DNA of 64,000 bases from Elmis aenea (lineage: Eukaryota > Arthropoda > Insecta > Coleoptera > Elmidae), in assembly GCA_947652605.1 (NCBI GenBank), contig OX393580.1:13226159-13290158 (forward strand), written 5' to 3'. The position numbers were made by a program, and so were the translations under genes. The notes under the pieces were generated by a model. The model worked only from the letters and a program-made list of their open reading frames with translations. It made no database searches and was not told where the DNA came from. Shown one piece after another: positions 23,052-33,291 of the stretch (its first letter is position 1; every line of letters starts with the position of its first letter).

Positions 23052-23660
23052 GGACTTTTTTCCATGTTTTTCTGTCTTGTGCTAGCCTTTTTATGTTTTT
23101 CCATTTGATGTTTCTATCCGCTGCTGCTTTTTTAACTTCGTCGTGCCAGGTTTTTCTCGGTCTACCTCTTTTGTTTTTTCCTTGTGATCTTGCTTCATAT
23201 GCTCTTCTGGTTAACCTTTCTTCTTTCATCCTATAAATGTGAGCCAACCATCCCAGCTGCCTTTCCTGTATTTTTGTTTCAACTGATTTTATCTTTAATT
23301 GTTCTCTATATGTTTCGTTTCTGATTCTATCTTTTTTTGTTTTTCCTTGGATTTTTCTTAGACATCGCATTTCAGCTGCATTCACACGGCTACTATTTTT
23401 ATTTGTGAGTGCCCACGTTTCACTTCCGTATAAAAGTGTCGGAGTTACTACCTTTTTGACCACTTGCACTTTTGTTCGTTTTGGGACTTCTCTATTTCCA
23501 AAAAATGTTGTTCTTAAACTGTTAAATATTCTTCCCACATTTCCTGTCCTTTCGCTTATTTCTAAATTATGTTGCAGGTTTTTTTCTGTTTCCGCGATTA
23601 AGACCATGTCGTCTGCGAACATTAGCTCCGTAATGTTAATTTTTTCCATTTTCCATTTGC
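23052..23660 (-). pseudogene. LINE family A reverse transcriptase, C-terminal half
   Basis: An open frame of about 200 codons on the - strand contains the polymerase motif LMFADDMVLIAE, then VVKKVVTPTLLYGSETW, NAAEMRCLRK, RQLGWLAHIYRMKEERLTRR and GKNKRGRPRKTW. Compared with the fragment at 1654-2299 it lacks the stretch with YLGTII after LQHNLEISER, an in-frame internal deletion. Its apparent last residues are read from flanking DNA beyond the insertion point at 23052, so the original stop codon is absent. The N-terminal part continues beyond the Jockey insertion at 24946-25262. Confidence 0.75.
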
Positions 23661-23663
23661 CTA

Positions 23664-24761
23664 TTGAAAAGACTGAAACCAATTATAAACAGTAAAAACG
23701 TAATACCTGAACACCAATTTGGATTTAGAAGCAAGCACTCCACTATCGATCAAGTGCACAGAATAACACACGAAATAGAAAAGGCACTTGAGGAAAAAAA
23801 GATCTGCTCTTCATTATTTCTAGACGTAGCCCAGGCCTTTGACAGAGTATGGCTCGAAGGCCTAGTACACAAGCTAAACAAATCTCTACCAAAGCAATAT
23901 TGTGACATCCTAAAATCCTATCTATCAGATAGAATTTTCCGAGTGAAACAAGATGAAGAATATTCCACATTTAAAGAAATCAAAGCCGGAGTACCCCAAG
24001 GTAGTGTCCTTGGCCCGATACTGTACCTGCTATTCACTTCCGATATACCACAAACACAACATGTGAAAGTAGCCACTTTTGCCGACGATACTGCAATTCT
24101 AGCCATCGGAACAACTATTGAACAATCAACAGATAAACTCCAGAACGCAACAAATCAAATCTTCGAATGGACTAAAACATGGCGCATCAAACTAAATGAA
24201 ACTAAAACAGTGCAAGTGAATTTCACAAATAAAAGATTAGTAGAACACCTGCCAGTTATATTAAACAACAACAGAATTCCACATTCTAACACAGCTAAAT
24301 ATTTAGGCATGAACCTGGACATTAAATTAAAGTGGAAAGAACACATTAAAAAAAAACGTGAAGAGCTAGGCATCAAATATAGAAAACTATTTTGGCTAAT
24401 GAATAGGAAATCTAAACTTTCAATTGAAAATAAACTTCTAATATACAAACAAATACTGAAGCCAGTATGGACCTACGGCATACAGCTTTGGGGGTGTGCT
24501 GGTAAAACGAACATTAAAATAATACAGCGATTCCAAAATAAGGTACTCCGGGCAATTGTGGATGCCCCGTGGTACGTGAGGAATGTCGACCTCCACAGGG
24601 ACCTGAGGATGCCAACAGTCGACGAAGAAATCCAAAACTTTGCCAACAAACATGAACAAAGGCTGCATGATCACATCAACACCGAAGCCCTGCAGCTCTT
24701 GGACAACCAACATCTAGTGAGAAGGCTTAAACGGACCAAGCCGTTTGAGCTAGCGAGTTAG
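23664..24761 (+). pseudogene. Jockey-type reverse transcriptase, N-terminally truncated but open
   Basis: The 365-codon open frame begins with a TTG created by truncation, so it has no true start. The reverse transcriptase motifs are intact and in order: HQFGFRSKHSTIDQVH, FLDVAQAFDRVW with the first catalytic Asp, AGVPQGSVLGP, and FADDTAIL with the catalytic Asp pair. They are followed by the thumb region KYLGMNLD and the WTYGIQLWG block. The endonuclease and first part of the polymerase are missing, so it is not mobile. It resembles the copy at 35045-36664 throughout. Confidence 0.85.
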
Positions 24762-24939
24762 TGTAAAGCAGAGCACTGTGCGGTTGTGTAAAGTGTCGAT
24801 CTTGAAAACAAGAATACAGAAGAAAAAAAGAAGACACCAACGGGTGGACTCTTAACTTAAGTAGAACTATCATAAAGACATATTGCTGGTTGGCTAAAGT
24901 AGCTAGGTGCAATAAAACAATACAGTTAAAAAAAAAAAA
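23664..24939 (+). mobile_element. 5'-truncated Jockey-type LINE, nested
   Basis: It starts within the reverse transcriptase coding region and ends in an A-run at 24928-24939. The short repeat TTGCCTA (23657-23663 and 24940-24946) is the recognisable part of an imperfect target duplication. It interrupts the - strand LINE between its QKMGPF and KWKMEKINI segments. Confidence 0.8.
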
Positions 24940-24945
24940 TTGCCT

Positions 24946-25262
24946 AGGTGAAACGGCCCCATTTTTTGTTTTACTTCTTTAACTACCCCATCTATGACTA
25001 ATGAGAATAATAATGGACTGAGCACGAATCCTTGTTTTAAGCCCTCTTTTGTTTCAAACTCTTCCGATTCTTTATTTTGCGTTCTTACAATATTTACTGT
25101 TTTTCGCTTTTATTATGTCGATTGTTTTTATTTCTATTCCCTTCTTTCTTAGGCCCCTCCATACGTCTTTTCTTTTGATTTTATCGAATGCTTTTTCCAA
25201 GTCTATAAAACATAAATGTATTTCCTTGTTTTTGGTTAAGCTCTTTTCTATTGTTCTCAACA
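24946..25262 (-). pseudogene. LINE family A reverse transcriptase, middle part
   Basis: On the - strand the reading includes HLCFIDLEKAFDKIKRKDVW, the region with the first catalytic Asp. After a frameshift comes a segment equivalent to GLKQGFVLSPLLFSLVIDGV, the next polymerase motif, then EVKQKMG. It joins logically to 23052-23660 across the Jockey insertion. Sequence upstream of the first block is missing because of the twin-priming junction at about 25262. Confidence 0.75.
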
Positions 25263-25394
25263 GTCCTACACCTAGCAGTAGAAGGACTCATGACTAAATA
25301 AATAAATAAAATAAATTAGATTACATTATGAGCACTAAGTTTTTGCTTATTTATTTAATTAATATTTTGAACGTATTACAACATATGTTTACAG

Positions 25395-26070
25395 GTATCT
25401 GGCATGGGTGGTGGTTATAACTTCAGTAACACCCATAGATGGTTTCTCCGACTGTATATACAACAGGAGACGGGATGAACTGGACTGCAGTGGAATTGAC
25501 GTTCAGAGACTTAGTTTCTATAATTTTAATATAGGAAAAATATCAACACTAATACTCAACCATAACTCAATCACTTCTTCGAAACAAATTTACACCATAC
25601 TTAAAGGTTTTAAGAACCTAAAATCACTTAATGTAGCTCACAACAATGTTAGGTGGCTTCATCATCCATTTAGTCACAACAAACAACTAAAAGAAATTAT
25701 TATGGATCACAATCCGCTACATAAAGTGTCTGAGTACGCGTTCACTCATCTACCAAATCTCAAATTGGTTTCATTTGCGAATTGCAGCCTGACGTATTTG
25801 CCCAAGAATGTTTTCGAAAAAACCAATATTAGTTACATTGATCTGTCAGGAAATGCCCTAGAAAACTACGAGAATATTATTTTTCCTCCTAAATTAATAG
25901 AAATTATTCCAGGAAAAAAGACTTTAACAACATTTCCAACAACTATTTCGGTAGGAATTGTTGATCCGAAAACCGAACCTACAAGAAATACTGGCGCTAA
26001 TCTTAGTATTTTGAATTGTTGTCTTTTATTTATCATTATGTTTTATTCGCTTATTAATTATTGCATGTAA
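25395..26070 (+). CDS. Leucine-rich-repeat surface protein, last exon (5' exon not found)
   Basis: The terminal exon of 225 codons is preceded by a splice acceptor (TTTACAG at 25388-25394). The reading begins YLAWVVVITSVTPIDGF, which looks like the end of a secretion signal, so the start codon lies in an upstream exon that I could not identify. A paired-Cys N-terminal cap (C...ELDC) is followed by about five leucine-rich repeats: STLILNHNSIT, LKSLNVAHNNV, LKEIIMDHNPL, LKLVSFANCSL and SYIDLSGNAL. The C-terminus is a hydrophobic segment without a cytoplasmic tail (SILNCCLLFIIMFYSLINYC). After the Thr/Asn-rich spacer this suggests a GPI-anchored or single-pass membrane protein (inferred). AATAAA lies three bases after the stop. 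No specific orthologue is recognised; binding partners are unknown. Confidence 0.7.
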
Positions 26071-26164
26071 CAAATAAAAACTAGGAGTATTATTGTTATT
26101 ATCTCTAATTAGGATTCACTTCTAAAAAATTATAGAATAATCTATTTCTATTTAAGCTGTATTC

Positions 26165-26755
26165 TTAGATCATATAAAGTACATGGATAACACTACCACA
26201 ATGCAACTATGTTGTACACATATCCCAGACGTACAATTATACTGCATCTCCTTCTAACACATATGAAAGTATATTTCTATCTCGCTTTCCGGGCCCACCG
26301 AGTAAAATCGTGTGCGTTACTATGGTTACGCGCGAAATTTGAACTAAAGCGTTATTTGAACTACTGGTAGATGCAATGTACTCGGGTGTTTCTGTGTCAA
26401 ATATGGGAGGATACAATAACATTAGATCAGACTTAGTAAGTTTTATTGAAGTACAGTAAACACCGCTTATTAGAATCAATTGATTCAATTAAACGACGAT
26501 TTTAATAGCAAAAAAATTCTAAATGTCATTCACGCGTCAGTCGCTAGAATAGGCTAGGTAGGAAGTACGTTACAGTTATTATCACGGTTGCGCTACGATG
26601 ACAGCGGGCCCCGGCCCAAAACAAAGGTAGCGTATATTGGGCCCACATAATATAGAAAGAGATAGGTTTAAAAAGGCACGTTGTACATGTCGGCAACATT
26701 GTCTTAACTATATTCCTATGGTGTTGTGTTATCCATGTAGTTTATATGATCTAAG
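26165..26755. mobile_element. Miniature element with about 30-bp inverted ends
   Basis: The left end CTTAGATCATATAAAGTACA and the following TGGATAACAC recur inverted at about 26725-26754. A third copy in the first orientation lies at 26883-26912, so 26733-26908 is itself bounded by perfect inverted 23-bp arms. Two hairpins lie in between (TTTCTTGTTCAAGAAA-like at about 26790 and GTCGTAAATTGACA/TGTCAGTTTACGAC at about 26843-26879). No coding frame is recognised. Confidence 0.6.
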
Positions 26756-27335
26756 ACTGTATTACACTATACAATTTCTTGTACAATTTCTTGTTCAAGA
26801 AATTTTATACTAGATTGTACAGCTGTTGCCAAGTTACAATGTCGTAAATTGACATACGCGAAGTGTCAGTTTACGACATAAGCTTAGATCATATAAACTA
26901 CATGGATAACACAACAGTTAAAATACTAACTTGCCTGACGAGACACACACGACATTTACTGATTAAATTTGACATTTAAATGATGTTTGGTGGCATTTTT
27001 GGAACGTGCTTAATTTTTTACAATATTGGTGCGGTTGTAGGAAAAATTATTTATCTGTAACACTTACATAAATAACTATGTACCTATTTCAAATCTAGAA
27101 TTTCTAAAACCAAGTCTAGATGGACCTTAACAAATCATTTCCAAACTTTCTCGATATTTATATCACAGAACATACACAAGCAGAATGGAAATCTCTGATT
27201 TATACGTGAAGAAAGATTTTTTTCACATAAAATGAAAAACAAAGTCCAAATCGCAAATTAATCCAAAGTTATTAAAGTTACTTGATTTATTTTATCATAA
27301 ACAAATGTAATTGATTTGTTTGACATTTGAGCACA

Positions 27336-28018
27336 ATGGTATTACAACGCTTATATTCGTTGTTAAAACGAGAAATGTTAGGAAAGACAATAAAAAGATT
27401 TGACACTGCATATACAAAATTAAGTGCATTCGAAAAACAACATCAAAATATTGTGTCAAAACGTGCAGCTAAAGTAATACCAGTATCGTATTATGGAGGT
27501 CGACGGATAGTAACCATGATTCCAGGAGATGGGATTGGTATAGAAGTGATGGAGTGTGTAGTAGACATACTTGACTTTATGGGAACTCCAATTGATTTCG
27601 AAGTAGTTGCCATTACGGAGAAGACAAAGAACAAACAGCAAGTAGATGAAGCAATTATTTCTATACAAAGAAACCGAGTGGCTTTGGCTGGAAGTATCGC
27701 AGTTAATCTAGAACATGCAGAATATACGTTCCCAAATGTTGCTTTACGGCAACATTTAGATTTGTATGTAAACTTAATATGGATGAAAAGTTATCCAGGA
27801 ATTAAGTGCAGATATCCAAAACCGCTTGATATAATACTTGTTCGTCAAAATACCGAAGCAGAATATGCAATGTTGGAACATGAAAGTGTTCCTGGAATTG
27901 TTGAAAGTCTTAGAATTATTACTACATTTAATTCAGAGCGACTTGCGAAATATGCTTTTGAGTTTGCGACTTCTCAAAAAAGAAAAAAGATCACTATTGT
28001 TCATAAAGCTAACATAAT
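27336..28018 (+). CDS. Idh3g-like: NAD-dependent isocitrate dehydrogenase gamma-like subunit, exon 1
   Basis: Exon 1 of a complete three-exon gene (27336-28018, 33011-33291, 38194-38417; 395 codons, human IDH3G precursor has 393). The start is the ATG at 27336, the first one in frame and followed by a basic, Arg/Lys-rich mitochondrial targeting region. The enzyme makes 2-oxoglutarate from isocitrate in the mitochondrial citrate cycle, and gamma-type subunits are regulatory. Seen here: GGRRIVTMIPGDGIGIEV (family GDGIGPE, with Pro replaced by Ile), RNRVALAGSI, and LVRQNTEAEYAMLEHE where the family has VRENTEGEY. The exon ends ...VHKANI plus two bases of the Met codon, then donor GTAAGT. The substitutions suggest a diverged paralogue, perhaps tissue-restricted (inference). 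Confidence 0.85.
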
Positions 28019-28276
28019 GTAAGTTAAAAATCTTCAACTCAACACAATGCTAATCTGTATGGCCCCACACTCTGTTGATATAAATAAATTAATGATATGC
28101 TTCGTAAAGATTGAATAAGCTTTTACCGTTTTTCCAAATAGGTCAGGTCAAGTTAGGTATGGCAGGTAGCATTAGGTTATTATACGAGGCACGTCCAGAA
28201 AGTAAGTGTACTAGATTTTTGTAGGTTTTAACAAATTTATTTAAAAAAACTTTTACATGGTTACATCAGAACATAT

Positions 28277-28539
28277 AAAGATCATCTAAATGAAAAACAG
28301 TTAAGATGGTACGGACATCTGCGCAGAATGAAGGAAGAAAGAATACCAATAAAAGTATGGAACTGGACTCCAGCACAAAGAAATTAACGAGGGAGACCAC
28401 GGAAGATGTGGAAAAACAACATAGATGAGGAAATGAAAAAAAGAGGTTTACGAGAAGATGACTGGAACGATAAGGATAAATGGCGATTAGGATGCGAGAA
28501 GCGGCAATAGCTGCAAATACTCGCTATATACGATATACG
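28277..28539 (+). mobile_element. 263-bp LINE 3' fragment nested in the mariner, 14-bp target duplication
   Basis: A perfect direct repeat ACATCAGAACATAT (28263-28276 and 28540-28553) brackets the insert. It encodes QLRWYGHLRRMKEERIPIKV, a stop, then RGRPRKMW, the same C-terminal LINE block as in family A but a different subfamily. The tail is an ATAC/GATATAC-like repeat rather than TAAA. Confidence 0.85.
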
Positions 28540-28558
28540 ACATCAGAACATATGTGAA

Positions 28559-29613
28559 CTATTTTTCCACGTAGTCGCCATCCCTCTCGATGCACGTAGT
28601 GAGACAAGGGATCAATTTTTTTATGCCTTGGTCAAAGAACTCTGCCGCCACCTCCTTTGCCCACTTGTTCACCCCCCCCCCTTCACTTCCTCGTCAGTTG
28701 AAATTTTTTCCCCACCCATGTGCATCTTCAGGGAGGTGAACAGATGATAATATGAAGGCGCCAGGTCAGGAGAATGCGCGGGGTGGTTCAAAACATCCCA
28801 TCCGAACGACTCCAAAAGTTGCTTTGTTGCGTTGGCCGTGTGGGGTCTGGCATTGTCGTGCAGAAGGCAGACTCCCTTCTGCAGCAGTCCCCTCCTCTTG
28901 TTCTGAATTGCCCTTCTCAATTTTTTTAAGGTCTCACAATACCTAGAAGCATTGATGGTTTGACCCTGAGGTAAAAATTCGATCAAAATGATCCCTTTGT
29001 GGTCCCAAAACACGGATGCCATGATTTTTTTGCAGAAATCGTGGTTTTGAATTTTTTGGCTGAGGGTGATGAGGTGGGAGGACTGTCTCTTGGTTTCAGG
29101 GGTATAGTGGGCAACCCAAGTTTCGTCCCCTGTAACAATAGAGTGCAGAAAATCATCACCTTCAAGTTCATACCGCTGCAAAAACTCTTTGGAGGTTGCC
29201 ACTCGATTCAATTTGTGCTGCTCTGTCAGCTGTTTTGGGACCCACCTTGCACACAGTTTATGAAATCCGAGTGTTTCTGTGATTGTTTCGTGCAGCAGAG
29301 ATCTGGAGATTTGTGGAAACATCACCGAAACTTCATCCAATGTCAATCTGCGGTCGCCACGAACAGCTTCCTCAATTTTTTCAACAAGCGAATCAGTCAA
29401 AATCGACGGTCTTCCACTCCTATGCTCGTCGTGCACGTCAGTACGACCGTTTTTTAATTCACGACACCATTTAAAGACACTCGTACGATTCATAACTCCT
29501 TCGCCATAAACCGATTTGATCTCGTTAAAAACTTCAGACGGATATTTTCCCTTCACAACGAGATAACGCATAACGCTGCGAATCTCGCACTTGGCGGCAG
29601 ATTTTATAGACAT
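28559..29613 (-). pseudogene. Mariner transposase, inactivated by a poly-G frameshift
   Basis: The frame starts with ATG at 29613 and stays open for 314 codons. It has an N-terminal helix-turn-helix region (VMRYLVVKGKYPSEVFNEI; GRTDVHDEHRSGRPS) and a catalytic triad of the mariner type: Asp in VTGDETWV, Asp in LLHDNARPHT, and Asp in HSPDLAPSYYHLF, 34 residues after the second. A run of ten G (plus-strand C 28672-28681) throws the frame off after STDEEVK. Downstream in another frame the expected C-terminus NKWAKEVAAEFFDQGIKKL...GDYVEK is still present, ending at TAG (28559-28561). A slip in one homopolymer is therefore the only obvious lesion. Mariner proteins are about 345-350 residues, as here once the frame change is ignored. 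Confidence 0.9.
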
Positions 29614-29784
29614 CGTTCACGGGAAACGTTGCTGTGATCACAGTTTTGCTCGTACTGAAGCGTTCTTGGGCTCGTTGAAAACGGGAGGAGCTAAGCTACA
29701 CGGCAGTGTGACCAACATAGCAAAACAAAATCTCTCTCTGCCCGTGTGGGCCCTAGTACACTTACTTTCTGGACGTGCCTCGTA

Positions 29785-30238
29785 CTTCAAAAACTTTTAT
29801 TACCGTGTCTATGCAATAATATTTGCCGAAAGGGTGGCACTGCGGGATTGGCTCCAATTATACATCTTATTGCCACCAAAGCAATCAAAATTGACTGATA
29901 CGAGTAAAAAATATTTTTTCAATCATTTATAATAATAAATGTACCATATTCAGTAAGTCAAGCGTCTATAAAGATTTACAAAAATGTGTTTGGACACTTG
30001 TTGACATATTGAAAATGAATTGATAAATGTCACGGAGCATTTCATAAGAAATAAATTTTCTTCACAAATTATGTAAGGTTTTTAAAAAAATTTAAACCAA
30101 TGTAATTGTGCTGCCTTCTCTTCAGAAAAATCATATATTAAGTTTAAGTTAGATTTTTCTATTTAAAATAACAAACCGGAAACAATGTAAAAGTGTGCTA
30201 TGCACAGAACATACCCAGTTGATTATCAGATTTTATAT
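29785..30238. other. Intron 1 sequence, nothing recognised
   Basis: Between the mariner and the next element no coding region or paired repeat was seen. Confidence 0.5.
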
Positions 30239-30680
30239 ACAGGATGTTTCAGACCACCCATACCAGCACTTTTATTCGAAAATGCGACGTCTGACAAAGA
30301 AGGGGAAAAACATTTTATGACAAAAGTGCATATGCAGAATTGACTGACGCTTTATCGGTTTTGGTGATTAAACCGGAGGTGGTCAAATCCGGAAGCAACT
30401 TTAAAAACTTAAATGAAACCGGTTTTTATTGCATAATTAGAAAGATATTTAATAAAAGAACACTTTTTACTTGAAAATTTTTTTGATTATCAATATAGTT
30501 TGTAATCCATTGGACCTAACTCATAGCAATATTTAAAACACTATGCGCATGTAACTGAGTTCTGGACAACACCTTTTTTCTTTAGTTTTGTATTTAGTTA
30601 AATGAAATTTTAGACATATGATATGTGTGAAAAACCCGATTATTAAACACATGTACACAGGTGGTCTGAAACACCATGTA
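30239..30680. mobile_element. Short element with inverted ends related to the foldbacks
   Basis: The left end ACAGGATGTTTCAGACCACC is inverted at the right as GGTGGTCTGAAACACCATGT. An internal part (ACATATGATATGTGTGAAAA and neighbours) matches the inverted equivalent near 22870-22930, linking it with that half-element. It contains CCGG-rich motifs at about 30357-30392. Confidence 0.55.
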
Positions 30681-30944
30681 TATCGCACGCCAGCAAGAAA
30701 AGTAACAGCCCAAAAACAGAATAAATTCAGTATGTCGAAAAAACATAATCATAAAACTTAGAACTGAAATTGTTAAGAATTTGTGAATGTTTGAGACGAA
30801 CCCTTGATTACGTGTATTTGGAATATTGTTATTGCTTCAGTCACTTCTCACCACTGTAGTATAGTTGGAGGTAAATACAGGTAAGCTTTTTGAGTTGTGT
30901 CACTTTTTTTGCCGGCATGCGAATGATATGATTATATATGATTT

Positions 30945-32760
30945 AAACTTCTTCTTCTTAATCGGTTCGTCTTGTACCTTTGCGTGTCGAGGTATGCTTT
31001 TTTATGTCTGTGTTATGTTTCTCCACTCTTGCCTATCGTTAGCTAATTGTGGCACATCTTTCCAGCTGACTCCTTTTTCTTCTAGTCTCTCTCACTTCTT
31101 TTTCCCATTTTATTCTTCGTCTTCCTCTATTTCTTTTTCCCTCTATCTGCATTTTCCATCCAATTTCCTAGTATCTACTTTCTGGCATGCGTAGTAGATG
31201 TCCAAGCTATCTTAATTGATTCGTCTCCATCTTTTTCTTAATAGGTATCTGTTACTCCTAGGTTATTTCGAATTTTTTCGTTACTGATTTTATCGATCAG
31301 TCTACATCCCTCTATTCTTTTCAATTCCCTGTACCTGTATTCTTTGGTTTTGTTTTTGTGTTAGTGTCCAAGTTTCTGAACTGTACGTGAGAATGGGTAC
31401 GTACCTACACTGCATTAAAAACTCGCGTCTTCGTTTCTTTTGATATTTCCTTTTTACTTATCAAACATTTATTAGTGGCGTAGTAAAATTTCGTCGCTGC
31501 CGCTATTCTGTTATTCAGATCTTCCTCCCATTTACCATTTTCTGCAATTATTGTTCCTAAATATTGAAAATTTGCTACCATACTTAAACAATTTTACAGC
31601 TATTCATTCGATCTGTTCCTGGGCTCTTGTTATTTTTCAACCTTCCTACTATTTTTTCGATTTGTTCTTTACTTGGGGCTGGCACTTCCTCCCTAAGACT
31701 CATCCATATTTCTGTTAATCTGCTCTTATTCGCTCGCTTTCCTGTTGTCAACATTTAGTAATTGCTTAAAATGTTCCTTCCATTTTTTTTAGTATTTCTT
31801 TCTCTCCTGCAATAATATCTTCATTTTCGTCCTTAAGGAATACCGTTTTCGCTCGAAACTCTCACCTTTAATTTTTTATTCCTTTGTATAAATTTCTAAG
31901 CTGGCTATTCCTGAAATTGGTTTCTATTTCTTGTATCACTTTGTCATTATATTATGGTGTGACGACTAAACTGTCGTTGAACAGATTTCTCCGCTGCTCG
32001 GAGTGTTGCGTTATTGTTCTTAACCTAACAGCATTGTGTGTCACGTGCATCTCGTTGTAAGGACCACGTCATTTTATTAAGATTTAAAGGACTAGCCAGA
32101 TGAGGTATGATGTATATAATAATGTCATTAAGGTATATATGATTGTAAATTCATTCAATAAATAGATTGCACTTGGCCAAGTTGTTTTGTTCCGTTACAA
32201 TATATTCTTTTTTTATCCTTTAGCAGCTTTTTCGTTTCCTCCTTGCTCCTCGTATTTATTTTTCTCCTCTTCCGCTTTTCCCGTTAACATTTTTAGTCTC
32301 AATTTTCTCCTTTCCTCTAGTTCCTTCTTACAGTCGTCATCAAACCACTTTTTTCTTTCCTGCTTCGTTTCACTATTACAATTTTTGGCCGCCCGATTAA
32401 TCCTCGTTTTCGGTTCATTCCATTGTTCCTCAATTTCATCCTTATCCGCCATTTTCTCTAATTCTTTTTTATCTCTTCGTATTTTACTTGATCTTCTTTA
32501 CTCCTTAGTCTAATTACTTCCCTCCCTCTTTCTCCTGCCCTCGTTTGATTTCTCACTACAGGCAATATTTGCGTCATTCTGACTCTTACCATAAAGTGGC
32601 CAGTATCCGCATCTGGGCCCCTACACGTTCTTACATTGTTGATTGCTTTTATCTCTGGTTTTTCGATTAAAATATGATCAATCTGGTTTATAATTTTTCC
32701 ATCCGGTGACTGTCACGTACCCTTATAAAAATGTCTTTTCTTTGGAAGTACGTACTTACT
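30945..32760 (-). mobile_element. Degraded LINE (related to family A), internal deletion, in intron 1
   Basis: Read on the - strand, the 5' part at about 32210-32760 gives the linker between endonuclease and polymerase (an acidic/basic frame with KKWFDDDCKKELEERRKLRL at about 32300). The part near 31640-31720 resembles the LKNNKSPG-type start of the reverse transcriptase. Near 31600 it then jumps to the region after the polymerase core (YLGTIIAENGKWEEDLNNRI, 31490-31570). The polymerase core is thus deleted. An AAG-type tail lies at about 30950. Many stops are present. Confidence 0.65.
31958..32200. mobile_element. Possible solo LTR, 243 bp, inside the LINE
   Basis: It begins TGTGACG and ends CGTTACA, a short inverted pair typical of LTR ends, and interrupts otherwise continuous LINE sequence. 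Inside are a TATATAATA motif and an AATAAA signal (near 32158) placed as in the R region of an LTR. No clear 4-6-bp target duplication was found, so the borders could be a few bases off. Confidence 0.45.
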
Positions 32761-33010
32761 ATGACCAAATTCTTTTCATAGAAGAAGAGTACTTTTAGTA
32801 CATTCGATGCAGTCGCAGTTCTCAACTGTTGGAGCGGTCACCATGCATACCTACGTGTACGTAGGGTTGCATTTCGTACAGGCGCGCACGTTGCAATATA
32901 TAAGTTTACCGCGACATTTAAAAACGTCGAAAAGCCAATTGCTACATTTTGTATAATATAAACCTATATCACGTTAAGTTTATTAAAAATTTTCTCTTAA
33001 TAATTTATAG

Positions 33011-33291
33011 GAAACTATCCGACGGACTGTTTCTATCCACAACCAAGAGAATAGGAAAAAAATACCCACATATAAAAGTAGAAGAAACTATTGTAGACAA
33101 CTGTTGCACTAAACTGATTGAGAATCCACAACAATTTGATGTGATGGTGGTACCAAATTTATACGGCAATATCATAAGCAGCATAATTTCTGGATTATTA
33201 GGAGGTCCTGGTTTATTCAATGGCAAGAACTATGGAGATCACTATGCCCTTTTCGAACCTGCAACTAGAAACCTTGCCATGGACATTGTTG
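33011..33291 (+). CDS. Idh3g-like: NAD-dependent isocitrate dehydrogenase gamma-like subunit, exon 2
   Basis: The acceptor TTTATAG precedes 33011 and the first base completes the Met codon split by intron 1, giving M-KLSDGLF as in the family. The exon carries VVPNLYGNIISSIISGLLGG. Catalytic alpha subunits have Asp residues (LYGDILSD) that bind the metal, while gamma subunits have LYGNI, as here. This supports a non-catalytic regulatory role. NYGDHYALFEPATRN follows. The donor is G/GTAAAA at 33291/33292, leaving one base of a Gly codon. Confidence 0.85.

Larger units (their letters stand above)
23052..25310 (-). mobile_element. LINE family A copy with 5' inversion (twin priming) and nested Jockey
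   Basis: A perfect 12-bp direct repeat, ATAAATTAGATT (23040-23051 and 25311-25322), defines the insertion. The right-hand end at about 25262-25310 is the LINE 3' UTR and TAAA tail in + orientation. Everything left of it, from the reverse transcriptase region to the C-terminus, is in - orientation. That arrangement, inverted upstream part joined to a sense 3' end, is the established signature of twin priming. A Jockey element (about 23664-24939) later inserted into the inverted part, splitting the reverse transcriptase. Confidence 0.85.
28185..29782 (-). mobile_element. Mariner element, 1.6 kb, in intron 1, with a nested LINE fragment
   Basis: Perfect 30-bp terminal inverted repeats begin CGAGGCACGTCCAGAAAGTA at 28185 (complement ending at 29782), flanked by the TA target duplication (28183-28184, 29783-29784). 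Subtracting the 263-bp insert and its duplicated 14 bp leaves 1,321 bp, the normal length for mariner. The perfect ends and long open transposase point to recent activity. It lies antisense within intron 1 of the isocitrate dehydrogenase gene. Confidence 0.95.

Noticed and set aside
25408..25410. GTG start for the LRR protein
   Set aside because: The reading is open upstream to a splice acceptor and looks like the end of a signal peptide, so the true start is in an earlier exon.
27327..27335. Upstream TTG start for the isocitrate dehydrogenase frame
   Set aside because: Non-ATG initiation is not expected here; the ATG at 27336 begins a plausible mitochondrial targeting peptide.
28999..29457. 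152-codon ORF on the + strand
   Set aside because: It is the antisense shadow of the mariner transposase, which has the catalytic motifs on the - strand.
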